From assembly GCA_012845835.1 (NCBI GenBank), contig JABAKD010000002.1, forward strand, positions 1,798,001 through 1,862,000: a stretch of DNA of 64,000 nt, in the 5' to 3' direction. The notes under the pieces are model-generated. The model was given only the letters and a program-made list of their open reading frames with translations. It did no database searches and had not been told where the DNA came from. The translations under genes were made by a program, and so were the position numbers. Shown here piece by piece: positions 53,709 to 63,946 of the stretch (the stretch's first letter is position 1; each line of letters starts with the position of its first letter). This DNA is from Undaria pinnatifida. Taxonomy: Eukaryota; Sar; Phaeophyceae; Laminariales; Alariaceae.

Positions 53709-56700
53709 CTGAAATACAAGGATGGGAAGGGCGGAGGGGGGTATACATTTCATGCAGAGGGGAGGGGGTGTACTCATTCCATGCATAGCCGGTGGGGTTT
53801 AATCATGCATAGCCGCACTCTAGAAGGGGTGAGTATAAATTTAGAGGGGGGGGGGGGGCAAAGGATGGCGAGGGGGGGAGGTTAGCAAAACCGCCCACAC
53901 GCTATCGAAGAGTCACACACAGCGAACAAAGATGAGATTCGATTAAAGCCTCGATCTCACAGCTCAAGTGTGTTCATGTTCTACTTTTGTTCATAAAAAC
54001 ATCCATGGCCTGCAGAACATTGCAAAATAGGTTAAAAAAAACGCCTAAAACAAAAACAAACGCGAAACTGGGCGAACCCCCCCCCCCCCCCCCCCCCCCG
54101 GCTCAAACAAGCTTAACTTCGGGGTGTAGAAGGTACAGTGCCCCAAGAGGCCAACAACAAAATTAATAAGAGCGTACTATTAATATTAAGCTTGGTTCAC
54201 GTTAAAAGCTCGAAATTATCTCCCCCCCACGAATGCCGCTTGCAATATCTATAGTCAAAGGGTAAATATTTGGTATCATACTGGCCCCCATGACCAATGG
54301 AAGAGGGTGAGATGAACAGTTTGTCTTTGAACGGCCTCGGGCTGTCTCTAGCTAGGAGAGAAACTCATATCGGCCGATGACAGGCCTTCATTTTTTACAA
54401 CAATATTCAGGCTTTTTCCAAGCGGGGGCGAAAAACACATTTGCGCCGCATTTAGCACAAACCGGTTGGAGGTACTCCAAGGCATGTCTGAAGAAATATT
54501 CGCGCAAAAAAACGAAGAGCTGACCTGCCTAATGTTCAACATTAAGCAGGATCTAGCGAAAAAAACGGATCCTACACTGAAACCAAGTCATTTGAAAGAA
54601 ATAAAGTATCTCATTCATGTTTGCGACACAAAGGTCGACATGTCGACGCCGTTTTTTAGATATAGATCCTGAAATTTGCACACGTGTTTTACATGCCCAT
54701 CCCGAGGCCTGACCTCCGGAGGTTCTTCTTTTTTTTTTGCCGAAATATTTTGGCTTAAGATGGTCCAAAATTTCCAAAAAATCTCAACTGACAAAAAATC
54801 AGGCACAAGAAAAAAAAAAACGACATGTGAGGTCTTCGCATGGGCCCACAGAAGACGTGCGAAATTTCACGGTCTACATCGAAAAAAACGGCGCAGACAT
54901 TCGCCGGGGAATTAATTTCGGGTTTTTAACTTGAACCAGCCTGCCAGCATACCTGAGGTAAACGAAAATGCCCGCCAAAAAGCAAACAAAAAAACGAAAC
55001 GAAACGAAACCGCGTGGGTACCTGTGGTATCGAACTTGGCGAACGTGATCTCCCCAAACTCCTCGCTCAAGTCTTTAACGAATGGCATCATCTGCCTGCA
55101 CTTGCCGCAGTGGGGAGCCACGACTTTTTTTTGTGTCAGGGGGGGCGGAGGAAGGCGGGGGGGGGAGGCGGGGGGTCAGATGGGCATGAAAGGAGGCCGA
55201 GCTGGGGCGGGGGGTGACACATACCAGCTCAATACAGTGAACAGGCGTGAAGCACACGCGACGAGACGGTAAACCAAGCAAGAATAGAGCGAAATTGTTC
55301 AAGTTTGGGCTCTTCTGTTGGGTGCGTTGTAGGGGAGGGTCGTGATCAAAATAATCAACCAATCAAATCGATCAACCAACCAACCACCCAACCAACCAAC
55401 CAACCAACCAACCAATCAATCAATCAATCAAATCAATCAATCAAAAAATCAATCAAATCAATCAATCAAAAAAATCAATCAATCAACGCAAGTAATCGTG
55501 CAATCAACCAAAGCAAACAATCGCGCAATCAAGCTTTCAACCATCAACCAATCAAATGCCTCAGCCAACGAGATGACATCCTCAACCAATTCATCAAAGC
55601 AACCCTCTCTCTTCCTTCCTTCCTCGGAAAAAGAAAAAACAATGCAATCCATCCTTCCTTCCCTCGAAAAAACAACAAATAAGCAATCCTTCCTACGAAA
55701 AATAAATGAATAAACAACTCCTTCGAAAAAAAACATCAAAAAACATCGTTCCTTCGAAAAGACGTAAATCAACAATCCATCCTTCCATTTTTTCTCTCCC
55801 CTTCACTCACAATCAACGACAGCCGACGATTCCGAGGTTGCATCCTTGAATTTCTTGGGGGGGGGAAACATAACTTGAAAAAAATCCTTCCTTTGAAAAA
55901 ACAATCCTTCCTCCCTTCCTTCGCAAATACCACAAGTCAACAATCCTTCCTTCGTTCCTTCTTTTCTCTCTCCCCTTGATTCACAACCAACGACAGCCAA
56001 CGAGTCCGAGGCAACCTCCTTAAATTCCTTGGGGGTAAAAGAAAATTATAACAAGGCGTTCATTTCTTCCTTCGAAAAAAAAAAACATCGAAAAAAAATC
56101 GTTCCTTCGAAAAAAAACACAAATTAGCAACCCTTCCTTCGTGCCTCCCTTCTCTTATCTCTCCCCTTGACTCACAATCAACGACAGCCATGGATTCCGA
56201 GGTGACATCCTTGAATTCCTTGGGGGAGCCGATCACCACCATCTTGTCACCCGCCTGACCAGCATCACAAGCCACCACGTCAAACGGAAGGCGAGTGGCG
56301 GAAGGGGGGGGATTGGAGGGGGGGGAAGAGGACGACGACGACGACGGGGGGGAGTGGGGAGGGGGGGGGGGGGAAGGGGGGCAACGGATGGGACGGGGTG
56401 AACTAAACTTCATTCCCCGCCGACGTCTTCACGACTCTACAACTGGAAGCCCGTTTTGGGGGACAAGTTACTTGGAACTACCGTGTATGACAGGGTAAAA
56501 CACTCCCTGGGACGAAAAGCTGAGTCGGTTTCCTCCTTAACCAGCGCGACACGAATAACAACGGCGACGGCCTTGGGAGGATGTCGTCTAGATCTTTCCG
56601 TAGACAGACGTGTCGCTCGGCGTTTAGCCTCTACCGGCCGTGGAGAAATCGGCATACAGAACTAGTCCGAGGGGGTGTGCTATCCACCGTCACATACGGT

Positions 56701-59700
56701 AGTAGTAGGAGAGGTGCTCCGTCTCGAAAGGGATGCGTGGTCATTGCTCAAAGGACTTGAGGCACGCAACAAACGACTACGCCCCCCCCCATCCTCCACC
56801 CCTGGTTGGCTACAACCCGACGTGCTCCGTCCCGGCTTTGTAGCGATGAGGGGGTTAACCGTCAAAAACTACGGCCGTGCCTGAACGTTGCTAATGAGGA
56901 CACCCCCGCCGCCGCCTTCTGACCACCTAACGCCTTAAAACTGCGGCTGTGCATGCCACACGAGTACACCCTGCCTCCCCGTTCTCACCGCCTTACGTCT
57001 TAAGACTATGGCCGTGCATGACATGATAATCCGCACCCCGCCCCCCTTCTCAACCGCCGAAGGTCTGACAAATACGGCCATGCATGACATGATTATCCTC
57101 CTCCCCCTCCCCCACGCCGAAGGTCCTAAGACTACCACGCATGATACGGGTTTCCGCCCCCACCTCCCCACCGGAGTGGCCGCACCAGAAACAAAATATA
57201 ACTCATTGGTGCTGCCATCCATAAGCAAGAAAGTCGGCACAAGGTGCCCAAGTCCGTCTTACGAGCGGTTCCCGGGAGGATGCAGCCCACCCTTCATGCG
57301 ACTCGCCGAACACCTCACGGCGCTTAGCGCTTGGTGCAAGCAACGTCTGCCTGGTTGGCGAAAACCCGACGTGCTCCGTCCCGGCAAATTAGGGATGCGA
57401 GGGTCTATGGTCATACGACTACGGTCATGCACAAACTGAGTACCCCCCTCCCCCCCCCCCCCCCCCCCCCCATCCCCACCGCCTTACGCCTCAAGACTAC
57501 AGCTATGCATGACCTCATTACCCTCCCCCCATCATCCTTCCTCACCTGAAGGGGATCCTCCTCGCTTTCCGTGGCGCCAGACGAGAAGTATTCCATCGAC
57601 GCGTCAAGGCCAGGCTTCATCGACTTGTCCCCGGGTTTCCATCCGGCGGGGCATACCTGGTGGCAACCGGCGCGCGCATCACACGGGGGGGATTAAATAG
57701 GATGTCAACAATAGCCAAAAAAAAAAAAACGGGAAAAGCGACGGAAAAAAGAAAAGGAAACAATTTACCGCAACCACAGCAATAAACAGCCGCGAAACGC
57801 CGTGAAAACGAATACGAAAACGAAAACGAAAACGAAGCAGGAAAAAAATGAAAAATGCGGGGCAACCCGACCGCGAGTGCGAATTGGAATATGAAACAGA
57901 AACGGAAGCGAAGTAGTAATAGCTCCCCCAAACGGGAAATTATTATAAAAACGAATATCGAAAGGAAGGGTAAAGAATCGAGCTCTCTCCCACCTCCCTG
58001 TGCTTGTCGAGGAACTGCACATGAAAAAGAAAAATGAACATGGCACGAAAATGAAAGCGAAAGCGAAAACGAAGACGAAAAGGCATAGGGGCCTAGCAGC
58101 GACGCAGCAATAGATAGCTCCCCCATTTTACCTCCCGGTGCTTGTCGAGGAACCACAGTAAAAAAGAAAACGAAGACGAAATAAAAACGAGTAAGAAACC
58201 GAAAATGAAAATGGACACGACGAAAAACGAAAATGAAATCGAAAATGAGAAAGAAACCGAAAATAAAAATGAACACGAACGAGAAAGAGTAATAAAAATG
58301 AAAACAAAAATAAACAAGAAAAAACGAACGCGAACACGAACACGAACAAGATCGAACTAAAAACCAAAACGAAATTGATCAAAATGTGAACAAAAAAGAA
58401 GCGCAATCTGGACGCGAGAGCCCCTTCTCCCACCTCCCCACACATGTCAAGGAACAACGGCACGTGAACGTGAACACGACAACGAAAAAATGAAAACTAA
58501 CACGGAAACGAAAACGAAAATTAACCCGAAGATAAAAAGAGGAAAACGAACACGAACACGAAAACGAGAATGAAAATGACAAACCACGCCGTGCAACATC
58601 AAAAAGCGGGAATTCCTCACCTCCCCGTGCTTGTCGAGGAACTGGTGGGCCTGAATGAGCCGAAGGGTCTCGTCCACGTCACGGCCAATGCCGAGGTTGT
58701 TGATCGTCACCTGAAGAAAAAATGGGAAAAAATCAAAGTAACACAACGCTTCTTCGTAATGTAACACGAGACCAGTAGTTTTGGGCGCAACCAGCGATGT
58801 CACCTCGCCTAGCGGACAAATAACTAGCACGCCACAATTTTCAGGCCCATGTTGGAACGACCAGAAAAACGCCGTCCACGATCTTACTAAGCGACTACAA
58901 TAGGAAGAGCGTTGTAGCAGTCCGTACAAACACCAGCGAGCTCCTCGCGTTTCGAGTTACTCGCGTGTGGTGCAGCTCTTCACATTGCAAGTCGGAGACG
59001 CATAACCTACCCAGGGAACAAATCGACCCTTTCTTTCAAAAATAAAATCTCCATCGAAGAAGGAAGGAACGGGGTTAGTGTGTCGAAACAAAACGGTGGA
59101 GAGCGGGGAGGGGCGCGGAGTAGACTCAAGTAGCCTTATCGGTTCGATTTGTTCCGTCCACGTGCCTCAAGACACCGTGGCGGTGCGCCTATTCCACGCA
59201 TAGCCGTAGTCTTAAAAGGCCATGGACCCTCGCATCCCCGCAATAACGCCAGAAGGTCGGGTTTCCACCGGCCAGCCAAGAACTCGCGTGGAGCAAGCGC
59301 GAAGCGCCGTGAGGTGCTCGGCGAGTCTCATGAAGGGTGAACTGCACCCTACCAAGCACCACTTGTGAGGTGGGGATGGAAAATGAAGAAGCCCCTCAGA
59401 GCTGCCCCCAGCGTAAGTATGAAAACCCACTAGACGCGTGCTACGATAGAGGTGACGATAAAAGAGATGGCAGATAGAGGTGGCATTGTTTGCTGAAAGT
59501 AATTCTGGCTGACGGCTGCACGTTCTTTTTTTTCTTTTTCGCTCATCCCATCTACCATCATCTTCGCACTTTTTTTTTTTCTCTCTTTCTCCCTACCCAG
59601 ACGCAACTCCGATCCAAGATCAGCAAGCAGGCTCTGCGGCTACACATTATTTTTTTCATTTTCGCTTATCCCATCTACCATCATCTTCGCACTTTTTTTT

Positions 59701-62700
59701 TCTCTTCCTCCCTCCCTATAGACGTAACTCCGATCCACGGTCACTAAGAAGGCTCTTATCTCCTCTCCTCCCTCCCCGCTGTCTTCATTTTTATCGGAAA
59801 GAAACGTCAGCCCGTCCTTCTCTCGTCGACTCGCATCGAATTGCGAGCACTACCCAACCTTGTGTCATACGTTCCATATCTAGGACATTCGTCTATTGAT
59901 CGGGCTGCGCCTTCATCCATTGCTCCTCGAAGTCAGTGCACGGATGCGGTAAAGAGAAACGCACACGAGGAGCCAAAAAACAAAAAAGGGGTGCCACCTC
60001 GGCGTGTCTTAACGAGATATCGTAGGGGACGCTATGACACTACCCAACACCGTCGGAAAGTCTCGTACCATACGTTCTATGCCAATAGGCCGCTCGTCGC
60101 CTTATCCATTCGGGTGCGCTTTCATTCATTTCTCCTCCAACGCAGTGGACGGACGTGGCAGAGAGACACTAACACAAGGAACTCAACAACTACAAGGTGC
60201 TACGTGCGGTAGACGCGTGAGACCACGATAGCGAGGTACCACTGTTTTGGTGAGGGGGGAGGGGGGGGGGAGAATGAGTGACTGGCGGTGTCTTCAGGCA
60301 ACATGGCATTCGAGTTTTGCCCCAAAATTCGTTGTCAACCTCAATAGGCCATGAGAGTGTTTCATCACAAAGGCACTTTTCTTCATTTTCTTCTCTTTTT
60401 TCGAGTTTTGTCTTTAGGTTATGCGTAGAGACCTCTCTCAAGTCAGGCCATGACGAAAAATTAGGCTACATGCTATTAGTACCATTACTGTTAACTGTAC
60501 CACTAGTAGCCCATGTCCTACCCCTAAGAGCCAACACCAGTCCGAGAAAAACAAAAATAAAAATCCACGTGAAAAATGACAAACACAAGCTCGGCGTGGA
60601 ATCGAGGCCATGCGGTACCGCTGACCGTAGACCCCAAGGCCCGCTGATATCCGTACCTCCTTGCAGATACATCAAAGGGTTGAACCATCTACTGGATGAC
60701 CCGGGGGGTGCTCTTTATCATCCCCCCTCCTAATATCGCAGAGTTTTCCACATTTTTTAAGCGCTGTTCATATCAAGGCTATACTTATTGTCGGGCCCGT
60801 AAAATCAAACACCAGACGTCGATCCAAAAAAACGCGCCCCTCGAATACAAAAGACCCATCACCCCGGAAGACTAGCGTGCGATACGTACGACGTTTCTGG
60901 AGTTTATCTGTCAAAAAGTGTACGAGTAAACACGTAAAATTCGATGAAAATCGACGAGCATAAAAAAAAGGGGAAAAGTGGTGATGCTGCAATGAACCCT
61001 GCGCGCGATCGAAATAAAGGCATGTACCGGGGGGGGGGAAGGGAAGACGCCTGTCACCATGGCTTGCTCGAAAGGTTGGTGAGGCCAAAAATCTTACGGG
61101 TTGAGCTGCAGAGGAAAGACGACGATGAAATACAAATACAAAACAAATAAATGCAAATAACTATGGGTAACTCCGCCAATTCCAACTGCAATGTACTACA
61201 ACAGCTATCAATAGCCCAATAAAAACTAGTTGGGGACTTCCTATTGGCACACCAATGGTACTACTAGTCAGCAAGCTCATGAACCTAACATGTTTTACTC
61301 AAGAAGAATGGCGACAGCCGCTGGCGCAATGTAAAAAAACTCGACGTTATTCACCCACTTGTTCCAAGACCCCGTGGGGGTTGATAATGAACAGGCCCCT
61401 AAGCGCTATCCCCAGCGAAGGAATCAGAACTCCGTAGTCCGCAGAAATTTCCTTGGTCGGGTCGGCAACCAGCGGGATCCTGGAACAATGTCCCCCCCCA
61501 ACGAAAACAACGTAAAACAGATGGACAGACAGACAGAGAGACAGATAGTCAGGCAAACAAGCAAACAGACCAACAGACAGAAAAAACAAATCCGAGCAGT
61601 CGGTGAGAGCGACCCCCGTATGATAGCACATGTCTTTTGTGGGTGTCGTTTGTCGCTACGCTCGTGCCAACCATACCTGTCTTGGTACTGGTTTGGTAGC
61701 GGTTGTGACATGTGGGCATGGTTTGTGGACTTGGTATCGCGATCTACGGTCATGGTGGCGTGTGCGTTCGGTAGGTTAATACTTGTTATAGGGTTTGGTC
61801 TGTACCTTTTGGTTGTTCTTGAGGCTGCGGCGGCGGCGACAGTAGCACACAGTGGGTGGAGTTTGTGTGTTGCTGCGATTGCTGGTGAGTGCACAACTGA
61901 AGATAGAGGTAGCGGTAGTGCTTGTCGTTTGTGGGCGTGTTTTTGACGTTGCGGTTCTGGTCATGGCAGTTGGGTACGGTTTTGTCTGAATGACGGACGC
62001 ATTCTACGATAGAGGCGCTGCACCAACCATTGTTCTTCCTTCAAGATTTCCTCAGTTTGGGAGCTCAAGACCTCTCCCAAAAACCAATTTGGAGAGGAAT
62101 AAAACTGCTGCATACCGGATGAAAAATCCCACGGTCTAGGTACACAACGACAAACATGCGAGAAAAATGGGCTATTATTTTTTTTTTCCCGACCCTTTGG
62201 GGTTAAGGAACCCCGTCACTCACAAAAAAAAAAAACGTATTTTAACGTGCATGTTCTTGAGGCTGCTGCCACGGTGGCAAAACAAGAGTGGTCGCGGTTG
62301 GTGCGCATGGTTTGTTGCTGCACGATTGTGGCAGTGTTACTGGTTGTGGTTTGGCTTGTGTCGACACGGCCACAGGTCGCGGCAGCTTGTGCTGAGGTAG
62401 GGATATAGCAGCAACGTTGTTCCGACGACCGAGTTAAATCGAGACAGGACACATACGTGAAAGTACGGTGAGAGTATGCTTCACGTTTCCCCAATAGCCG
62501 GAGCTTAACAAAAACAGGAGTGTTTTTTTGTGGTTTGGTGCTCTTGCCTCATGTGTCCCAGCCCCCCCCTCTTCCGCGGGTGCCTGGTCCAGGCCAGGTG
62601 GCTGTCTTCCGTGTCGGTAGAGATAGCCAGCACCTGATAACGATCACGAAGTATACCAGTACAACAACGCGTACAGAAGACCATGATCTTAAAGGGACAG

Positions 62701-63533
62701 ATCATGATCTATCTGACCTGGATCGTACACATCAGTGAATGGGTTAGGATACGTGTCCAAACTGCTTACCAGGTACATTCCACAGACCACCACGGAGAAA
62801 TGGTGAGCAGGTCACAAAAATGATCTAGTCTAGGCCAGCTGGCTATCCTCTGCGTCGGTAGAGATGTCCAACACCAAAAATAGTTCAAAAATAGGGACCG
62901 AAATAATCGATGTTGGGAGCGACTGAAGGCTCCTATGGCTTCTAGTGTACACAGTGCAAAACACAAGACCTGTGAGTGGGCACGACCTTCAAGTCACCAA
63001 CTAGACATTAGTAGGACTAATAGTTAGTAGCTTCCCCAAGATGCCGACTATCCGACTTATTCGGTTTCCATGCTTGCAGGAAGGATTGATTAACGCGGGA
63101 TGAACTTTTTCCTTTTTGGGTGCCCCCTCCCCGGCTGGGGGGAAGCTAACTTGGCTCGCTTCGCACTGCTGACTCAAGTCGGCAAGTCGGCTGGCCATCA
63201 GCTGGGTTCGCCGGTGGACTTGCCGACTAAACTCAGTTCGTCGGCTAACGACGCCTCAAATGTTGCCCACTCACAGCCCTAGTGGACACAGAGGGACCCT
63301 TATTCTGTCTGAACCCGAAGCCGAAGCCGGGTGTACGACCGAAGTTCTGCGAGCGCCGACCGAAGGTCATTAAATAAAATTATTCTAACAACGTCAGCTG
63401 TGAGTTCGGCAAATATAGGGTCGACGCTCATCTTTGCAAGCTGCATGATACACCGGTCGCCTTTTTAAAGTAAATTTTCATGAGTCAAAGCCTCAACCGA
63501 TGGTAATAATGGACGTTAAGCCTGCAATGAACC

Positions 63534-63573
<40 letters not shown>

Positions 63574-63946
63574 CATTACCATGCTAGGTGCCATGGAAAT
63601 TATCAACTCTACGTACCCCACATAACACAGGCTTGAAGATTATTATCAACTGTAGTAACAAAAAGATAATGTCACACTAACGTTGACGTATTGCATGACT
63701 TCTCTTACAACTGAATGCAATTTTTCGACGCTCCAAAATCGCCAAATCAACCAACGCACACAAGGTCACGATGTTCACAAGTATCCTGCCGCGCTAGTTC
63801 CGAGTCACGACAGCCGTGCCATCGAAAAACATGCAAACCAGCCGGCAAAAGGTTGATGACTACAGTACCTGGGCGCCGAGGGCCTCGAACTCCGAGTGCC
63901 GGTCGGAGAAGGCGATGATCTCCGTCGGGCACACGAACGTCCAGTC
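53557..63946 (-). CDS. 2-Cys peroxiredoxin-thioredoxin fusion, 8 exons (5' partial)
   Basis: Eight exons join in consistent phase into 272 residues ending at a TGA. Residues 1-162 are a typical 2-Cys peroxiredoxin core: [13 protein letters not shown] with the peroxidatic Cys, [53 protein letters not shown], and [13 protein letters not shown] with the resolving Cys. The GGLG and YF motifs of hyperoxidation-sensitive enzymes are present. After only about 15 residues ([17 protein letters not shown]) a thioredoxin domain follows, with [18 protein letters not shown] as active site and [11 protein letters not shown] with the cis-Pro. In this family the peroxidatic Cys reduces peroxide, the resolving Cys forms a disulfide and thioredoxin reduces it, so the fusion would carry its own reductant. 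The first ~50 core residues and any targeting peptide lie beyond 64000. Alternative: two adjacent transcripts, with thioredoxin starting at MVVIGS. Confidence 0.85.
53709..55021 (-). other. Intron 7 of the Prx-Trx gene
   Basis: Donor is ACAG|gtaccc, acceptor ttcag. It contains a C-run of about 30 at 54068-54099, G-runs at 53849-53858, and an inverted repeat whose arms are near 54640-54710 and 54830-54900 ('cgacgccgttttttagata' against its complement). The frame at 54466-54672 inside it has no domain. Confidence 0.8.
55022..55123 (-). CDS. Prx-Trx exon 7 (thioredoxin active site)
   Basis: It encodes the end of Phe, then [20 protein letters not shown] to FAKFDTT. The CGKC motif replaces the usual CGPC, and His stands where Trp usually precedes the first Cys. 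The acceptor is a purine-rich aaaaaaaag, weaker than the others, but the phase-1 join with exon 6 (GATT|TC) restores the conserved VVDF exactly. Confidence 0.95.
55807..55861 (-). pseudogene. Partial copy c of Prx-Trx exon 6
   Basis: It reads [16 protein letters not shown] and keeps the GATT|gtgagt donor. I count 6 differences in 55 bases from exon 6. The N-terminal [10 protein letters not shown] part is absent, and the nearest upstream AG would enter in the wrong phase after exon 5, so it is not a simple alternative exon. Confidence 0.8.
55981..56035 (-). pseudogene. Partial copy b of Prx-Trx exon 6
   Basis: It reads [16 protein letters not shown], with the donor changed to GGTT|gtgaat. I count 8 differences in 55 bases. 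The Asp of the conserved VVD is lost, so it would not make a normal thioredoxin strand. Confidence 0.8.
56176..56254 (-). CDS. Prx-Trx exon 6 (start of thioredoxin domain)
   Basis: Acceptor gctggtcag|GCGGGTGAC joins exon 5 in phase 0. It encodes [20 protein letters not shown] and SMAVVD, the first strand, helix and the start of the central strand of thioredoxin. The Met could be the start of a separate thioredoxin, but the in-phase acceptor favours fusion. Confidence 0.9.
56690..56880 (-). repeat. Dispersed repeat R1, partial copy
   Basis: It shares 'acccgacgtgctccgtccc' and 'ctacggccgtgc' with copy 1, in inverted orientation, and contains an internal C-run. Confidence 0.7.
56925..57160 (-). 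repeat. Tandem array of ~65-70-bp units
   Basis: Three or four units each contain 'actatggccgtgcatgacat' or variants followed by a C-rich stretch and 'cgccgaaggtc'. A single further unit is at 57478-57530. Confidence 0.8.
57165..57435 (-). repeat. Dispersed repeat R1, inverted full copy
   Basis: It runs from 'ggagtggccgcaccagaaac' to 'tcatgcacaaactgagtac', the reverse complement of 968-1265, and is followed by the C-run at 57447. Confidence 0.85.
57546..57656 (-). CDS. Prx-Trx exon 5 (resolving Cys, YF motif, linker)
   Basis: Acceptor gccaccag|GTATGC and donor CTTCAG|gtgagg bracket 37 codons: [20 protein letters not shown], then [17 protein letters not shown]. The resolving Cys is the second residue. 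The YF dipeptide that normally sits near the C-terminus of sensitive 2-Cys peroxiredoxins is here followed by an acidic linker rather than a stop. Confidence 0.95.
57657..58620 (-). other. Intron 4 of the Prx-Trx gene, AAAACG-type tract
   Basis: Most of 57720-58580 consists of 'aaaacgaaaacgaaaatg' words. The long Phe/Val/Ser frames on the minus strand are compositional. Confidence 0.85.
58621..58710 (-). CDS. Prx-Trx exon 4
   Basis: Acceptor tttcttcag|GTGACG and donor GGGGAG|gtgagg give 30 codons in phase 0: [20 protein letters not shown], then [10 protein letters not shown], the conserved helix before the resolving Cys. Confidence 0.95.
59160..59375 (+). repeat. Dispersed repeat R1, copy
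   Basis: It has 'agcgcgaagcgccgtgagg', 'ctcggcgagtctcatgaa' and 'ggtgaactgcaccctacca', as in copy 1. Confidence 0.8.
59508..59745 (+). repeat. Tandem duplication of a ~125-bp unit
   Basis: Each half contains 'cgctcatcccatctaccatc' or its one-base variant, a T-run and 'acg.aactccgatcca'. A related end word is at 25985. Confidence 0.9.
61359..61479 (-). CDS. Prx-Trx exon 3
   Basis: Acceptor ttgttccag|GATCCC enters after two bases of a split codon. It encodes [20 protein letters not shown], then [20 protein letters not shown], and ends at GAACAA|gtgggt in phase 0. These are the core strands around the conserved DYGVL and RGLFIID-type motifs. Confidence 0.95.
61480..62547 (-). other. Intron 2, apparent GC-AG intron
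   Basis: Exon 2 ends ATGAG|gcaaga, a GC donor in good consensus. No GT donor in reach keeps both frame and conservation. The split codon AG|G restores [14 protein letters not shown], matching the family spacing. An M5 element (61995-62225) lies inside. Confidence 0.8.
61995..62225. mobile_element. MITE-like element M5, partial copy
   Basis: It starts 'tctacgatagaggcgctgca' and shares 'gggagctcaagacctctccc' and 'aaggaaccccgtcactca' with 47348-47612. The right inverted end is lost in an A-run. Confidence 0.75.
62548..62633 (-). CDS. Prx-Trx exon 2 (GGLG motif)
   Basis: Acceptor cgttatcag|GTGCTG joins exon 1 in phase 0. It encodes [20 protein letters not shown] and KRGGLGHM plus two bases. It carries the S-T-D and HLAW motifs of the peroxiredoxin core and the GGLG motif. 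Confidence 0.95.
62832..62875 (-). pseudogene. Decayed partial copy of Prx-Trx exon 2
   Basis: About 44 bases match the start of exon 2 with 8 differences by my count and would read [14 protein letters not shown] followed by a TAG stop. The acceptor is no longer recognisable. It lies in intron 1, about 200 bp upstream of the functional exon. Confidence 0.75.
63390..63460 (+). repeat. Dispersed motif R2
   Basis: The motif reads 'aacgtcagctgtgagttcgg', then 'agggtcgacgctcatctttg' and 'caagctgcatgatac', in intron 1. Confidence 0.85.
63534..63572. repeat. GAT trinucleotide repeat
   Basis: About 12 uninterrupted gat units lie in intron 1 of the Prx-Trx gene. Confidence 0.95.
63869..63946 (-). 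CDS. Prx-Trx exon 1 in window (peroxidatic Cys)
   Basis: Acceptor cgttggcag|GACTGG and donor GCCCAG|gtactg bracket 26 codons: [20 protein letters not shown], then EALGAQ. The Cys in FVCPTE is the peroxidatic residue, with the conserved Pro-Thr before and after. The preceding exon is outside the window. Confidence 0.95.

Larger units (their letters stand above)
55124..56175 (-). other. Intron 6 of the Prx-Trx gene, duplicated exon pieces
   Basis: It holds two partial copies of exon 6 (55981-56035 and 55807-55861), each preceded by the same 'ctctccccttga.tcac' word, so a ~175-190-bp unit is tandemly repeated across the exon boundary. An AATC/AACC tract fills 55355-55560. Confidence 0.8.
56255..57545 (-). 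other. Intron 5 of the Prx-Trx gene, repeat-rich
   Basis: It contains a G-rich tract at 56300-56400, R1 copies at 56690-56880 and 57165-57435, a tandem array at 56925-57160 and a C-run at 57447-57471. Confidence 0.8.
58711..61358 (-). other. Intron 3 of the Prx-Trx gene
   Basis: At 2.65 kb this is the longest intron. It holds R1 (59160-59375), a tandem duplication (59508-59745) and G-runs at 60255-60269 and 61030-61037. The frame at 60278-60733 has no domain signature. Confidence 0.8.

Noticed and set aside
55305..55713. Asn/Gln/Ser-rich ORFs on the plus strand
   Set aside because: They are produced by the AATC/AACC tract inside an intron of the minus-strand peroxiredoxin gene.
57617..58582. 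Phe/Ser/Val-rich membrane-protein-like ORFs on the minus strand
   Set aside because: They come from the AAAACG-type tract in intron 4 and have no conserved segment.
60278..60733. 151-codon ORF inside intron 3
   Set aside because: It has no domain signature, is opposite in strand to the gene and contains a G-run flank. It is best read as chance.
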